Positions 1 through 13,354 are shown, counted from the first letter of the stretch. The stretch: 64,000 nt of DNA from Lepturacanthus savala (GCA_030544235.1 CM060471.1:6280348-6344347); one strand, 5' to 3'. Notes: generated by a model from the letters alone, not told the origin. Program-made: numbers and translations.

Positions 1-1378
1 TATGTTTAAAACAAACCAGTTTGTACAAAGTGTCATCCAACACGTCTAAAGTGTTTATGGCTGTTCCCAATGAACACACTCAAAGCTGGCCGGCCAACAA
101 AAGTGCTGTGATAAAAAGAAAGTAGATGGATTTATGGTGTAGAAATGGCAGAAGTAGTTTTGAGAGTATACTGACACCGTAATACTTCCGCTAGCAACTG
201 TAAACCTACATGCTAATGTATTTAAAAAAAGCCACAAAACATGTCCACAGTGATCCCATTTGTCAAACTTAATTGCAAGTAAGTATCACAATAATGTAGA
301 TATTAGAGAGTGATACAGTCATGAATTCATGACAGCGGTCCCCAACTCTTTTTTGACCCTAATAGAGAAAAGTCTACCTAGGACTCCTCAACATGTTGCA
401 TTGTGCACCAGTTAAATTGCTGATTATTGTCTGTAATTGAATTCATTTTAATTGTTTTATCCGTAAAATGCTAGAAAATAGTTAAAATAAGTCCCTTTAT
501 ACTACTGCCAATCCAAACACACGTCTTGTCTGGTTGTGTCTGACTAACAGTCCAACACCAACAAAGGAGATCAATAAATTTTCTGAGAAGCCGAAACCTG
601 CAGATTTTTATTTTCTTAAAAAGTTACAAAACTAATTTTTCAAATATCAAAGTAGTTGCTGAATAATCTTCTGTCAAATTTCCTGCCACAAAAAAAACAA
701 AACAAAACATATTTTGTTTTATTTGAATAACTTTTAGAAGCTTTTAGAGGTAAAACATAGAAATCCACAAGCAATTAAAACAAAGTTTGTCTTAAAAAAT
801 CACAACCTTTTCCATACCTTACCTCGCCCTGTCATCTCATGACCCTTTGATTAATCCGGTGACAACCTGTCCTGCATTTTATGACAAACCGTCTCATTCC
901 GCCGTGGCTTTTTACCGTCAGCGGAGCAGCAGACACACACCAGCACATTCCTCCACCCAAACATTTGAACATGACACGCTGCAGGGCCGCCTCGCCCCAA
1001 CGTGACTCCTTGTAGCTACTGACTTGACAAGGGCCATGTGTGGAACCTTTTTTCTTTCTTTTTGGGCCAAATGTTCTTTTTTTTCAACGGTTATGAATAG
1101 ATGTATATCTGCACGGTCGAAGAATTGATGGCGTGTCTGTGAGATCTGAGCCTGTGTCGGCCTCGTCGGACACGAGAGGCTGAGAGGAGACTAGCAAGAT
1201 CTGCTCTTGTTTAATAGGTGTCACCTCAGCTGCAAAACACTACACCTCTGCAAAAAAAGCCAGGAGGGTGTTTGTTCCAGATCAGCGTAGCCTGTGCACC
1301 TTCAACGCTTCATAAAATCACACTAAATAGTCTGTTAAAAGAAACACATAGACAGCATCTTTTGTCAAAGGTGAGTGT
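1..1378. other. Non-genic AT-rich stretch
   Basis: No exon, RNA gene or recognisable repeat is visible. Frames are short and lack domain-like sequence. There are A-rich runs (about 690-710) and no structured tandem repeat. Unique intergenic or intronic DNA is the best reading. Confidence 0.5.
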
Positions 1379-2330
1379 CGCTACCAGGGCCACCCCTGGC
1401 CAAAGTGAGGCCCTAAGCAGAATTTTATTTTGGGCTAACCCCCCAAAAAACAAAAAAATCAAAAATAAGAAATTCATCATACAAGCAGATTTTTCAGATT
1501 TGTTTTGGTCTACATGGTAAATGAAATGAAATAAATGTAAATGGTAACCTCACAGAGATTAATATGCAATTAATGCAAATACAATTACAATTAATAATAG
1601 CATTTCTATATTTAATTATTTTATATAGCCTACTTATTTTTTTTGCACATATGTTTTATATTCATACATTGCTTCATGCTGCTGCAATTCTCTTTGTCCA
1701 GTATCTGTTAAATCAAGGATTATCTCAATATATATTATTTTTCATCTTGTGAAATTCTACCTCCATAAAAAGTCCGATTGATGGTATAACATAAACCTGA
1801 GCCAACATAAGACCACCCACTGGTCAATTAATGACTCTTATCTCTTATTTTGTTGTCTGAGAGAGTGAGGAAATGTGGGTTTTGGAGTTAACAAGACATT
1901 GATTAAATGCTAATCAGGACCGATGGTAAATGGAATCTTCAGTCCACATCTAGACACCTAAAATTATCCTCTCTTCTGTCTCAGAACTAGAAGGCCAGTA
2001 GCTGGGTCTTTATTCCACAAAGATCTTTTTTTCTATTTTCAAGTGCAACACAAGCCTCCTCTTGTTTATTTATTTATTTTTTTTAAATATTTTTTTCTTT
2101 TACTTGCTCCCAACTCATACTGTCGCTTTGACCTTGGATCTCTTCATCCTCATCCTGACTGGTCAGATGCTGTCAATCATTGTGGCAACGTGTACGGTAG
2201 CGTGTCAGATTACACTTCTGCCATGTGCTTTGTGCACATTGTTTGCCTACTTGCAGAAAATGCGCCACCTTGTAAAAAATGAGGGCCCCTCGTGGGCTGT
2301 GGGGCCCTACGTGTGTTCTGCTTGTTGGGA
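1379..2330. repeat. Possible degenerate DNA-transposon relic with GGCCC-rich ends
   Basis: The left side has CAGGGCCACCCCTGGCC followed by a GAGGCCCTAAGCAG block (about 1385-1425). The right side has GAGGGCCCCTCG and GGGGCCCTACG (about 2281-2311). The AT-rich interior codes for nothing recognisable. GGCCC-rich ends around an AT-rich core resemble old hAT-type non-autonomous elements in fish. The inverted pairing is poor and no target-site duplication could be fixed, so the call is tentative. Confidence 0.25.
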
Positions 2331-3789
2331 GGGGAGGTGCTGGTCACTCCTATACGTATCTAAATAGTACAAAATAAACTGTGATATTTATTCAAGAGGA
2401 AATAATCCTGCATCTCAGTGTGCTTAGAGAGATCTACTGCAGATAAGTGCAAGAGGAATTAATGATGTCATCTAAATTGAAGCCTGCTGTTTTCGATTGC
2501 TGATATAATAAATAGTTGCACTTTGGACTTCGCAGAGGGGTCGAACAATCTTTGTTTTGTGATGATATGTGAGGACTAATATGGTGATTGTGTTTTGTCT
2601 AATTGGCACGGCTCGGAGATTCGCAAACTGCAAAATATGTGCTTTGTCGTTGTGTTTGTAAAAATGTCGTTCCCTTTCGCCAACAGACTACAGCTAGTCG
2701 TGGAGTAGCATGAGGACGGACATACCGGAAAAATGAGGCTCATTTCTGGGCAGGGTGTGAAGAAAAGAGCTGATTTCATGAAAGAAACCCATAAAAAAAG
2801 GGGTTTGATGTGCTGTCACACATGTTTAATGAGCTCCTCGCTGTTTGGAAAATAAAAGAACTGCTCTGACATGTGTAACATCTTATCTCCTTTGCTCTTT
2901 TCCTTTGTGATTTATGTTGTATTTCCAAGACAAGCAGAGCACAGCGCCAGTGGAATTTGCATAGCTCTGGATGGGCCCTCTTGAGAAGCAGCACCCAAAT
3001 AAGCTCTCTGAGCCCCGAGGTGGCAGGAGTTTGGCCTGCAATGGATGGGGAGGGAGAGAAGATGTGGAGGAAGATCACGGGAGGAGAAGAAAGGAAAGGA
3101 GGAGGATGAGGAGGAGGAGAGACAAGGACGATCAGATGAAGTGCTGAAATTAAGGGAGAGCTGCTATTTGGAGTCGTGACAAGACGTGGAGATGATATTT
3201 AGGGATGTGAGGAAGAAAGTTCCATGTTGTGTTTTATAGGTCTGAACGGATAGAAAAGTCATCAACCTCTCTGCGGCAGCGCTCTTTAATTAAGATTTAC
3301 AAAAAAAAGAAATGCTTGTGAGGTTACAGAGCCGCTTCACTTAATCACTTCAAGAAGTTTTAGGTGGACTTTTTATGATTGTGATTCTCCATCAAAGTTG
3401 TTTCTTTCTACAAGCCTGATTGCGGTTTCATTACATAGAGAAGACTTTGTTTTGCTCATATTTTAAAGTTGATATTCCTCTAGTTTCGTGGCGGTGAGTT
3501 CACAGTACTGGCCAATGGGAACGCAGGAGTGTATGTTCTGCCAGACACATCTGGTACCTGATATCTGTGTATTAAGTAGAATGAAGTCACTTTTGAGAAT
3601 AAAACTGAGATATGTGGATACATTTAAAATATGTTAAGCTCACTGAAAAGTCACTAAACCGACCAGATATGTTGTGATGTTATTATCACAACATATCTTA
3701 TCTTATAATAATATTCAACATTACAAGGTTTGAAATAATAAACTAAGTGAGTTAAACTACAACTGTTGTTTTGCCGACTAGGGCCAAAC

Positions 3790-3791
<2 letters not shown>
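2331..3791. other. Non-genic stretch with purine-rich tract
   Basis: No gene is supported. The notable part is a purine-rich (GGA/GAA) run at about 3041-3130 that could form a triplex. The rest is ordinary unique DNA. Confidence 0.45.
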
Positions 3792-3829
<38 letters not shown>

Positions 3830-3840
3830 TTATTTATTTT
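3792..3840. repeat. (AT)n microsatellite followed by (TTTA)n
   Basis: An uninterrupted AT run of about 34 bp passes directly into about 15 bp of TTTA units. It is a compound simple repeat in non-genic DNA. Confidence 0.95.
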
Positions 3841-4287
3841 CTTACAAATGCTCCAATTAAATCTTGATTATTTTCTCATCTCATAGGTTTAAACTTTCAA
3901 TTATTAAAAACATATAATTTCACTCTTTTAAATTGCAATTTTAAGATAAAACAATCCAGAGATATTGCACTTGTTAAATAAGACAGCTATTATAACTAAA
4001 CTCTAATTTGATGGTGAAGTATTTTTAGTGTAGTCTCTGTGGTTAAATCAGAAAACCATACTGAGACTAAGTTCTGACTGGCTGACATTGACAGTTCATA
4101 AGTTTAAACAATAAGGGAATAAATGAAGGTCATTACATACGATTATATTATAATCTGATTATGTGTTATTACAAATATGATAAAAAAAGAACAAAAATTA
4201 ATTTTGCCTGGAAAAATCATAAAACACCAGCCTTATTTAAGCTAAGCTTTCCTGTTGGATTTATCTCGTTTGAAGCCACTGGGCATA

Positions 4288-4314
4288 TGTGTGTGTGTGT
4301 GTGTGTGTGTGTGT
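4288..4314. repeat. (TG)n microsatellite
   Basis: About 13 uninterrupted TG units. A reading frame through it is a repeat artefact. Confidence 0.95.
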
Positions 4315-4639
4315 CATGTGAAGGCCCTCTGTGTTTACAGGGCCAGTGAGCAGCGATCCACAGCATAACCATGGATACTGGGTCATATCGGTGCTGCACA
4401 CTCCTGCAGCAGGAAACAAACACTGGGTGTCATGCTCAAACCTCAGTTTTCTAATTGGCTGCTAATTAGCCAACGAGTCTGACCCGCAGACTCCCGCTCA
4501 GCTGTGAGATCCCTGTCAAAACCAAGCCGAGACCTTTCTGTGTCCACACCATTTGAAACTATCCTTACATATCCTACATTAATATTTGGCTTGTGTCTTT
4601 TATCAAACAGAAATAATGAAGACATAAATACTACAAATA

Positions 4640-5482
4640 GTCAGTTTACTTGGATCCTTTACTTGAGTAAAAGTAGAAATACTGCTGTCAAATACTCCTG
4701 AATTGAAAAATATTCCTTAAGTAAAAGTAAAGAAGTATCAGTCAAAAGTATCAAAAGTAAAAGTACTTATCATGCAGACTGTTATGCTGTCATAGTAAAT
4801 TATATTACTTGTTACTGAATATGTGTAGTGGAAAGTAACCAAGTACATTTAAGGTACTTTTGAGGTAATTTATCTGAATCTTTCCATGTGATTTTTTATT
4901 TTATTTTACATTTATTGTTGACTTTGTCTGAAAGCTGCCATTTATTATAATGCAGTAATTTTCAATATAAATCTATCCAAACTGGCTCCACATTGATAAA
5001 CTAAAACCATAAACTACTATGTAATAATGTATTTATTGATTAAAACACTTAGTCTAATATAGTGTAATAATATGAGGTCTAATACAGTAAGTGTATTTTG
5101 CTGTACCATTACTGTACTTTTACATTTTAATTCAGGACTTTTACTTGTTACTGAATATTTTTGTTGACATCATTTCTACTTTAAGGATCTAAGTATTTCA
5201 TCCAGAACATTCTACCATTCTACCAACAACTTTCACATAAGGTTCACATTTTTGAACAAAAAGAGCATTGACTGAATAGAATATAGAAAATCTAACATTA
5301 AAGTTTATTCATTTTATATAAAATATTAAAAGTATTAAAAGTGTACTGGAGTCGAAAGTACAACATTTCCCTCTGAAATGTAGTGAAGTGAAATATAAAG
5401 TGAAATATACTCAGTAAAAGCACCTTGAAAATGAAACTCAATTATAGTACTTGAGTAAATGTACTTAGTTTCTGCCACTGCA
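4640..5482. mobile_element. Cluster of hAT-like teleost MITE fragments ('aagtacatttactcaagtac' family)
   Basis: The stretch is saturated with AGTAAAAGTA, AAGTACATTTA and GGACTTTTACTTGT motifs, typical of a very abundant teleost non-autonomous DNA transposon usually placed among hAT-like elements. At least three pieces are seen. A fragment lies at about 4645-4790. A forward copy starts AGTGGAAAGTAACCAAGTAC near 4827 and ends in GGATCTAAGTATTTCATCC near 5205. A reversed terminal piece runs 5340-5480 and ends GTTTCTGCCACTG. The outermost ends (AGTGGAAAGTAAC and, reversed, AGTGGCAGAAACTAAG) are inverted relative to each other. No transposase is present and no clean 8-bp target-site duplication was found. 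The family name comes from recognition, not a search. Confidence 0.7.
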
Positions 5483-6885
5483 AATATTACTAAAAGATGC
5501 TGTGAAAGCAGCGTAAATAGACATGAAATGTATGTTTAGATTTCCAAGTTTCTGTATTTGAGAATGAAAAACATTTTAAAGCCCTGGGGGGACTCAGTGT
5601 CTCAACAACTTAATTCCTTTAAATAATGCTCTCGTATCTGGCTCTGCTGGCCCGATCTGAAGCCAGAATCATAAAGAGCAACATGAAGAATGTTGTGTAT
5701 AACAGTCAAGTGTTGAGATTCCTCTAAGGCGGCCAATGAGAGAGAGAGAGAGGGAGAGAGAGGGAGAGAAATGTTTCTGCTCCTGATGCTTTCACATGAA
5801 TCCAGAAATTCACAACAAAATCAGTCTACAAACACATCCAGATTTAAATTTAGTCTGATACTGAAGGTGAGAGAGCAGAGCAGAGAGTGTTTGAAGACAC
5901 GCTTCATCCATCGTCAGCAGCTCTCTGCACAAACAGATAAAGGCCTTTTGTCACCTTATATTTCACAGGAAAGCTCTTTTCCCCCAGAGAGAGAATCTGT
6001 CCACGTCTTTGTTGTTGCTGTGTGAAATGCTGAATTTGTTCCATGTCAGGCCTGGCCTGCATCTCAGCAGCACTTCTAAAACACGTTCACATCATTGGCC
6101 AAACGCTCAAACGGCAACCGTTTGTTGACTTTTATGTAAACCAGTTTGATTCCTACATTTTTGAGAGTTCACATTTTGGATACATTTGGCTCAAATGGAG
6201 GAGTCTGGGGGCTTTGCGCAGACGTGTGGATACTAATCTCACTAATCCACAGCCATGAAGGTGGCGGGGATGGGACCACTTGAATCTTGTTTGTAGGCTG
6301 CGAATCATTAAGTGGCACTGACCGCAATCGTGAGTCAGACTTGATAAGTTGTGATATTTCGCCGTGATTCATTTCAAAGTCAGGTTCGGTTAACTCGTGT
6401 TGTTATTAAAAGTGTTGGAATGTAAGAAAAAACTGTTTTCACAGTTCACTCCATGTTTTCTTTGTACCAGACGCTTCTACACTGTGAAATCTCATCATTC
6501 GTTATTGTAAATCAATTCCTCTTTTATCATTAAATTCATATTTAGGTAAAAGCTTCAGCTTCAAGTCAAGCCAACTGAAAGCGTCATTACTCAAATCTAT
6601 TGCAGAAATTGTACTGATGAGTTGGTAAATTGCAAATTAAGTCGCTCAAAAACATTTTTCACTTATTAGATCCCAGAATGCATTGTTTTTGTAAAATTAT
6701 CTAGAATACCGAAGTTTAATAACGTGCTTAATGTGTTCTGTCACTTTTTGTACAGTCAGATGAGTTATATAATCCTCTGATGTGGATGTAAACAGTGCAA
6801 ACCATAAATAAGATCATTATACACGTCTAAAACTCCGCAAATGTCTTTATGTTAAAATAAACCAATTGTTAAATAAATGATTACT
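5483..6885. other. Non-genic stretch with short GA tract
   Basis: No gene is recognised. A GAGA-rich tract sits at about 5738-5768. Frames at 5771-6025 and 6043-6258 have no recognisable protein features. Confidence 0.45.
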
Positions 6886-7345
6886 ACTACAACATTGTGG
6901 CTGACATAAAGTTTCAGTAAAAAATGGCTTCATGATGGAGACTTTCAGAACTACAAACATGTAGTTTAGTAGGTGGTCTCTTAACATAAAAAGCCTTTAT
7001 AACATCAGGTTAAAATAGTATTTAGTCCAGACTGAAATGGATGCAGAGATGGAGGAACATGCAGAGGAAGAGAATACATGCAGGACGAAGCTGGAGAATC
7101 CTCTCCTGCAGTGTGTTTAGCTTAACTGACCTTGCTATCAAATGATGACTTGTAAAACTATTTCTACTGATGCGGCTCATCTCATGATGATGTTTACTCT
7201 AAATAGTCATTTCCGTTGCTGTTGTTGACCCAAAGTGACCAGAGGTTTCACTGGAAAACACATAACACAGATGGAATGAAAGAAAACAACGCATTCTGCT
7301 TTTTGGTGTAGGTGTTGTAGTCAAAATCACTGTTTGTCAAGAAAT
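6886..7345 (+). repeat. Unclassified dispersed repeat X, copy 1
   Basis: This block is collinear with 49779-50525 on the same strand. Shared segments include ACTACAACATTGTGGCTGA (ACATAGTGGCT in the other copy), AAAAATGGCTTCATG, AACATCAGGTTAAA, AACTGAAATGGATGCAGAGA, ACTTGTAAAACTATTTCTAC, GATGCGGCTCATCTCATGA and TTGACCCAAAGTGACCAGAG. Copy 1 lacks about 70 bp present in the other copy (about 49960-50060). No coding potential, terminal inverted repeat or poly-A was found. A part of it recurs at 8686-8960. It may be a non-autonomous transposon or an old segmental duplication. Confidence 0.75.
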
Positions 7346-8685
7346 TCTCATGAACTGAATCTCACAGCCTAACTTGGATAGAATAGAGTTAGGAACCAGA
7401 AACTTTGTGCAATGGCTCCAACAAGCAGGTCGACACGATCATTTAACAAAACAGAGGGAGAGTTAAAACCAAAATATAGGAAACATATAATATAATTGGC
7501 TAACAATAGAAAACGCCAGCCTCTAAGCTGCCACCTGCTGATTGGTGGTTCACTATCTCCTCTTCACCTCTCTGGTCCGTACCACCTGAGCAGGTGGTAC
7601 AGGGGTGAACCAACCCAGTAGGAAGCTCTCTCAGCATCTATAGAAACTCATACAATTAAAACCAATGGATTCTTAGTTATGGCTAACAATCATTGCGCTC
7701 ACATGGTAGGATCATACTGGATTTCCTATATATTCATTTCATATTCATAATAAAGGCTAGATGTCTTACTGCACAGACTCAAACATCCTTGCCCAGCGGC
7801 CATCTTGCCACAGGCAAACAGTCTGATATGATGTATTGAATGTAAAGAAAGGTGAGTGATCTGAACAAATTCAAATATTCTCACGGTTTTACACACGGTT
7901 TGGTTTCTTACAAATGTTGTTAACATGGCTGTAATTACATAACTATATAAAATATATATATACTTAAAAAACTGTAAGTTTGCAGTGTCAAACTACATCT
8001 CTGACATTCATAACAAACCAAACCTTTTGAAAATCAAGCAAGTTTTGGTCATTTATAAGAACAGGCACCATTAAAATACATTGTTATAGGTGAGCGAGCT
8101 GCCTGTAGCAAGATGCCAATGATGGCAGTGACTCCATTGGCCGTGGGGCAGCATGGGTGAGACATTGAGCCTTTCCTATGTATATCTATGGTGATAATAT
8201 TCAGCAACTCTAGCTCTTTCAACAAGTGGTATTAGAACTACTTCCTGTTGGCAGCTCCAACAATAGACTGCAGGAACTCCAGCTCCTCATCCATCCAAAA
8301 GTGAGTTGTGATTTCTTAAAGCCACTCCATACATACCTGTATGTATCATTTTCCAGCAACTACGTTACTATTTATAAGGCGCTGATGCTTTCTTCCACTT
8401 CCAGGTGATATCCCCGGCAGAAATTCACAGTGATACAAAGCAGATTAACAGTGTCTTAAGCCACGCTTTTGATGCCTTTATTATCAGAAAAAGCTTGTAT
8501 ATAAAAATGTACTTCTAAATACACAAATCATTAAGGCCTGCAAATATCTCAACAAAATGACACAGACCAATTTCACCCACTTTCCCACAAATGGAAACAT
8601 ATGCAGATAATACATTTAACTGATAATATTGAGAAAACAGACCTAGTAAAGAGTGAAAGAAAAGCCCCTTTCACAAGCATGATCA
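7346..8685. other. Non-genic stretch containing a short perfect palindrome
   Basis: No gene is supported. Positions 7579-7600 hold arms GTACCACCTG and CAGGTGGTAC separated by AG. The rest shows no clear repeat family. Confidence 0.45.
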
Positions 8686-8960
8686 CTATAAAAAGTCATT
8701 TATGTTGTTGTTATTGACCCAAAGTGACCAGCAGTTTCCCTGGAAAATGCTTAATGCTGCTGGAATGGAAGCAAACACATTACGCTTTCAAATGTTAAAA
8801 AACACAGTACTTAACAGTTACGTTACGTTTTCACATCCTTGTAGAAACATTAATATTGTTTTGATTAGAAGTTCTAGGTGTTTCTTTTAATACTGTCCAA
8901 TGTTTCTGCACTGTCAATCCACAGAGATATGCACTCAGCCCAGATCCAGAAACAGTGTAA
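8686..8960 (+). repeat. Unclassified dispersed repeat X, copy 2 (3' part)
   Basis: It starts at AAAAAGTCATTTATGTTG and shares TTGACCCAAAGTGACCAG, a CTGGAAAATGC-type block, CAAACACATT, TTTTCACATCC, TTAATATTGTTTTGATTA and an AGAGATATGCACTCAGCCCA-type block with 50165-50525. Only the 3' half of the family is present. It lies about 1.3 kb after copy 1 and overlaps it in family coordinates at the TTGACCCAAAGTGACCAG block, so it is a separate copy. Confidence 0.7.
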
Positions 8961-9046
8961 AAGGAGATGAAAACTGCAACGCTGCTAGAAGCTATACAAG
9001 CGAAAATTCTTAGGGTGAATACTTTGAACCAAAAACTTTTACTTAA

Positions 9047-9576
9047 CCCTCTATTGCATAGTGTTGTCATATGGCAACAATTACTTTATCTTTATTTTTC
9101 TAAAAAGATGTGACCAAAAATCTGGTTTTACAGTTAGGTGTGAAAAGGGGAATTTTATTTTACGGACATACAATTCATGAGGTCATATGTGAGCATCTTT
9201 GCCTCAAATGAAAGTTGTCTTTTATTCAGAATTTAAAAAAGAACTCACTATCTTTGGTAAGTAAGATACCAAAAAAAAAAATGATCTCACTATCTTTGGT
9301 AAGTAAACTGTAATTTATTTATATATATTTATTTCAGTATTTGTTTTCTAATAGATTTTTCCCATATGACAACAATATGCAAATATTGAAAATTTCTAGT
9401 GCATACAACCTAATGGAGTCACATTGACTTATAGACCATGAAACTATCCTGAGACTATGTTATATTTCTATTATTATTAATATATCTATTATTTAGGCCA
9501 TTTTGGCTAATAATAAATAATAAAACATTCAAAACATTTTTTATCATATACAAGTAATATTTCATGTAATAGTGGG
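9047..9576. mobile_element. piggyBac-like MITE, CCCTCTATTGCAT family, copy 1
   Basis: TTAA at 9043-9046 is followed by CCCTCTATTGCATAG. The far end reads ATTTCATGTAATAGTGGG and then TTAG, so the ends are inverted repeats next to TTAA-like target sequence. That is the signature of piggyBac-type elements, which cut and paste at TTAA. Near the ends are GTTGTCATATGGCAAC and CATATGACAAC blocks. At about 530 bp with no transposase it is non-autonomous. An internal block, TCACTATCTTTGGTAAGTAA, is duplicated with about 42 bp between copies (9246-9265, 9287-9306). A shorter relative lies at 49311-49540. Confidence 0.75.
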
Positions 9577-12500
9577 TTAGTGGGTTTTAGACTTTTCCAT
9601 TTACAGTGATGTGAATATGATTCAAATAGATCAGACTGTTTCCCATTCCCCTGCTGTAATTTCATCGCTGATAAAAAAAAAGGAAAAAGCCAACTATTAT
9701 AATAGCATATAATAAGCTATAACTATGTCCTAACCTGCCATGTAGCGATGAGATCTGTGCTGCTGCAGGTTCTGGGACAATGGAAGTGGAAAGCAACAGT
9801 TCTGTCCTGATTAATGCACCGTAGCGATGTTTATTCTCTCTCTGATTCTCCATAACCAAATAAACAGAATCGGCCGGCTTCATGAGAGCTCTCTCTTGTT
9901 TTACCCCCCAAAAATAAATGATATAATCATAATAGCGAGGCTTGATTCAATGCACATGTCAGTCAGTGTTTAGTGAGAGTGCGGCGCTTTATCAGCTCAC
10001 AGATCAGGAGCGGAAAGCAAACTAAAGATGTTCTGTTGGAAGATTCTCAAGATCTGGAAATAGTTGAATAATTTCTGCGTTGTGGTTTTTGAATGTGTTT
10101 GTGAACCGCTCCCACACCTGCCAATCACCTGTTTATTGGCTTGAGAAAACAATAACTGTGACAAATATTGTTTTAGAAAAGAATCACAAAAATAAACCCT
10201 GATAAACAATGTTAATGATTACTGAGATTTATTACTGTTTGCTCGTTCCACAGGATGAAAATTCAATGATAATAATTCTCACAATCAGATACTATTAATT
10301 CTTTTTCACTATAAAACATTTCATGTTGGTTTAGAAATGTGAGAAAAAAAACTTAAAGGTCATCGAGTTGATTATTCTACAATGATATAGTTGTTTTAAC
10401 TTTTTTAAATTCAGTTGTTTGAATATTTAATAACTTATGGGTTCAACTTAATACTGTGATATAATCATTATCCATTATTATTAAAAGAAAACTTTTGTTC
10501 GCAACACGTTTCTGCATTGCTGTAACTTAGTTTTAAGTTAAGATAACTACATTTATATGACTTTCCATTTCAAGTTGAAAAGATTTAAATTTCGAATATA
10601 TGTTTCAACTTCCAGGGTACATGACAGACAGTCAATGTCAAGCTTATTTAAACTAAAATAAATAAATGTTCATGGTTGAATTGTATTTAAAATATTTTAA
10701 TAATTTGATTTATATTTCAAACAATGACAACTGTTTTTTATTTGAGATAATCTTGAAACAATCTTAAACTTCACAACTTAATAATCAGTTTAAAAAAGAT
10801 TGCATGGAAAATACAGGCTAAACTAAATATTTATATTGAGTCAATGATTGATTATTTCTATTTTTCTTAGGCAGATCCAGGTTTTATTTTTTTCAGTGCA
10901 GTTATGCTGTAATCTTTTACAGTGTGGAACACGAGCAGACTCTTCTTCGATTGTAATTCTTAGCTTTATCAGCTGGCAGTTCTTCCATATTGCTCATGTT
11001 ACACAGACAACATAACACTAAAAAAAATACTTTTCTTACTACTACGGAAAGGAAATTGTAAGTACAGTTTATTTTTATGAAAACGTCTCATAAAGTCCTA
11101 ACTGGCTCTTTGAAAATAAAGATACGAGATGAGTATTGGTGCAATAAACAGACTGTATAGTCCAGCTGGGACAAAAACCTACTAATTCTGGTAACGCCAC
11201 GTATGAAGCTAATCTTACGAGAAAGAAAGTTGGCGTCGTTAGTGCTGACTTTAGTGGAAAAGCATGTTGGCTTTTTTGATTTTGTATATAAACCCACTGC
11301 AGGAGGCGAAATGGTTTTCTTTTATGATACGAGACAGGCCGTCCCTGTTGTACAGCTGCTGCTGCTGCTGTCCCTCCTGTTCCCGTGTCATGACGTGACA
11401 TTAGTGTTTTGACGGAGTCCACCATCGGCTGCTGCCTGGGTAATCCCAGATTTCCTACGCACAGCTCTGAGCTTAGCAGCGGCCTTGACTAATAGCTTTC
11501 TTTTCAAATGATCGCTTTGCTACACGACTTCAGACGAAGGCAGCGGGCGTGAAATTCAATTATAGCGCACACGCTCCGCAGCCTCATCCAGAGCTGTCCG
11601 CTTTAATCCCTCGTTTGCCCTCACGGATTCTCAGTTCTCGTTTCAGACCTCTTCTCCCAACGTCTCTGCTTCCCTCCCTGACTTGCGCTGGCCTTCTGTA
11701 TGCCCTGTACATCTTGCGATGACCTGCTTTGAACTTCAGAAGCTTTCCAATCGCCTCCCCCCTTTCTACCTTCACCAAACCTTGGCTAGAACATCTCTCT
11801 TATTGGCCTCTTCCCACTTACATTACTTTAAGGCAGGAAAAAAAAGAAGCATGAAGTGATTTGTGCAAATACCTTTCTAGCAAAGATGTCTCTAGAGGTC
11901 AAATTATGATGCCTATCTGTCAGGAGCAAAGGTGGAAGTTATGTGACATTTATACTCCTTCACTTTTTATAAAGGAGGAGGTCCAGGTCAAAGCAGTGGA
12001 CCTTGACATGGGAGAGTGCTGTTGGTTTCCTGTTTCATACCAACAGCAAACATTATTTGCTGTCAACCATGACCACAGTCACTCCCCAACCTTAAGCCAC
12101 AAGCTGTTCTTTCAACAATGATGGTAGAGAGTCACTAACCATATAAATAGTTGTTTTTAACCTAAAATTTGATCAAAGATCTGTCAAAATTGTGTTTATA
12201 ACAGTGATTATTAATTGCAGTGTCCTTTTTTTATTTATTTGTATAGCTTGCTAAAAATACACTAATCTTTTGCATATACAGTATCAACAACATTTAAATT
12301 CGATAATAAGTTCTGGAGCACATTGTCCCACAATGTACACAAAGTGATGAAAAAGTAATGTAGGTTTGGGAACAGCTGTTTGTTTATGTTATATATGGTT
12401 AAATCCTGTGGTATAACAGGAAATAAGGTCTCACACATGGTTACAACATATTTCTGCTGTTACTAACCTTTAATCTTTACAATTCCTGAAAGATCTTCAT

Positions 12501-13263
12501 AAATTCTATAAGAAAGGCTGATAAATGAATAAAAATTGCTTTAAGTGGGTATAAATTAAATGATATACGGTAGCCTATTATATAAGGTCTATGTACTGAA
12601 CTCCCTGCTTTCTTTTTAATTCCTCCCCCCTCACCCCTCTTTTCAACAATCTTCTCTTCTCAGTCTGTTTTTCTCTTAGATAAGGCCACTGTAAGAGAAA
12701 GCGGGGGTGGCAAACCACATATAAATTCCCAAGGCTCCATTGGCCACATCCTCTGACATATTTTGGCCACTACACATTCCTGTCATCCTTAAGAATCAGG
12801 ATGACAGTGGGACAAAGGGAATGTTTTGAAATGATGCAAGCAGTGAACATGTGCAGCTGATTTTCACAAGGAAGACCCCGGTTGACATCTATTAGCCACT
12901 GAGTTGTATTTAAGTAGGTTCCCATTGCAGCAGTCAAAACACAGGTAGATGTTTTGATGCTGTCACAACACAAAACTAATTAGAAACACATGGCTTGCAC
13001 TTCCTAAAGCCAAAGTGGAGAATAAATCTGGACAGCTTATTCATCCACTGAGACCTGACTCCTTCCCTGCACAGAGAGATCGCCCAATCGTAGCTTAGCA
13101 ACTAGAACTAGCCAGGGAAGTTCTGTCAAGTCTTAGAGTTCTCAACATGACAAAGTGTTGAATATGGAGCAACAGAGCAAACGTCAGCTTGCAAAATATA
13201 TTTCAAATGGTGACAGTTGTCATTTCAGCTGGGAAAATGCATCAGCCTGTGACTAAAAGATAC
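9577..13263. other. Non-genic AT-rich stretch
   Basis: No exon, RNA gene or confident repeat is recognised. Frames such as 11075-11425 (minus) and 11861-12121 (plus) contain no recognisable domain. The part at about 11430-11620 is GC-richer and could be conserved non-coding DNA, but nothing in the sequence proves it. Confidence 0.45.
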
Positions 13264-13350
13264 TTTTAAAGGTATAGTTTGCAATTTCTAGCAGCATTTG
13301 GTGGTGAGGTTGCAGGTGGTAACCAACTGAGTAGGGTGGCTGCAAAAATG
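13264..13350 (+). mobile_element. MITE family A, 5' end fragment
   Basis: It begins TTTTAAAGGTATAGTTTGC and continues with the AGCAGCATTTGGTGGTGAGG and AACCAACTGAG blocks shared with 57777-57857 and 60918-61250. Only the first 85 bp remain. A SINE follows immediately and the family A sequence does not resume after it, so this copy is truncated. Confidence 0.75.
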
Positions 13351-13354
13351 TGAG

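Noticed and set aside
11075..11425. 116-codon minus-strand frame
   Set aside because: No domain, unusual composition, and overlapping frames on both strands; treated as chance.
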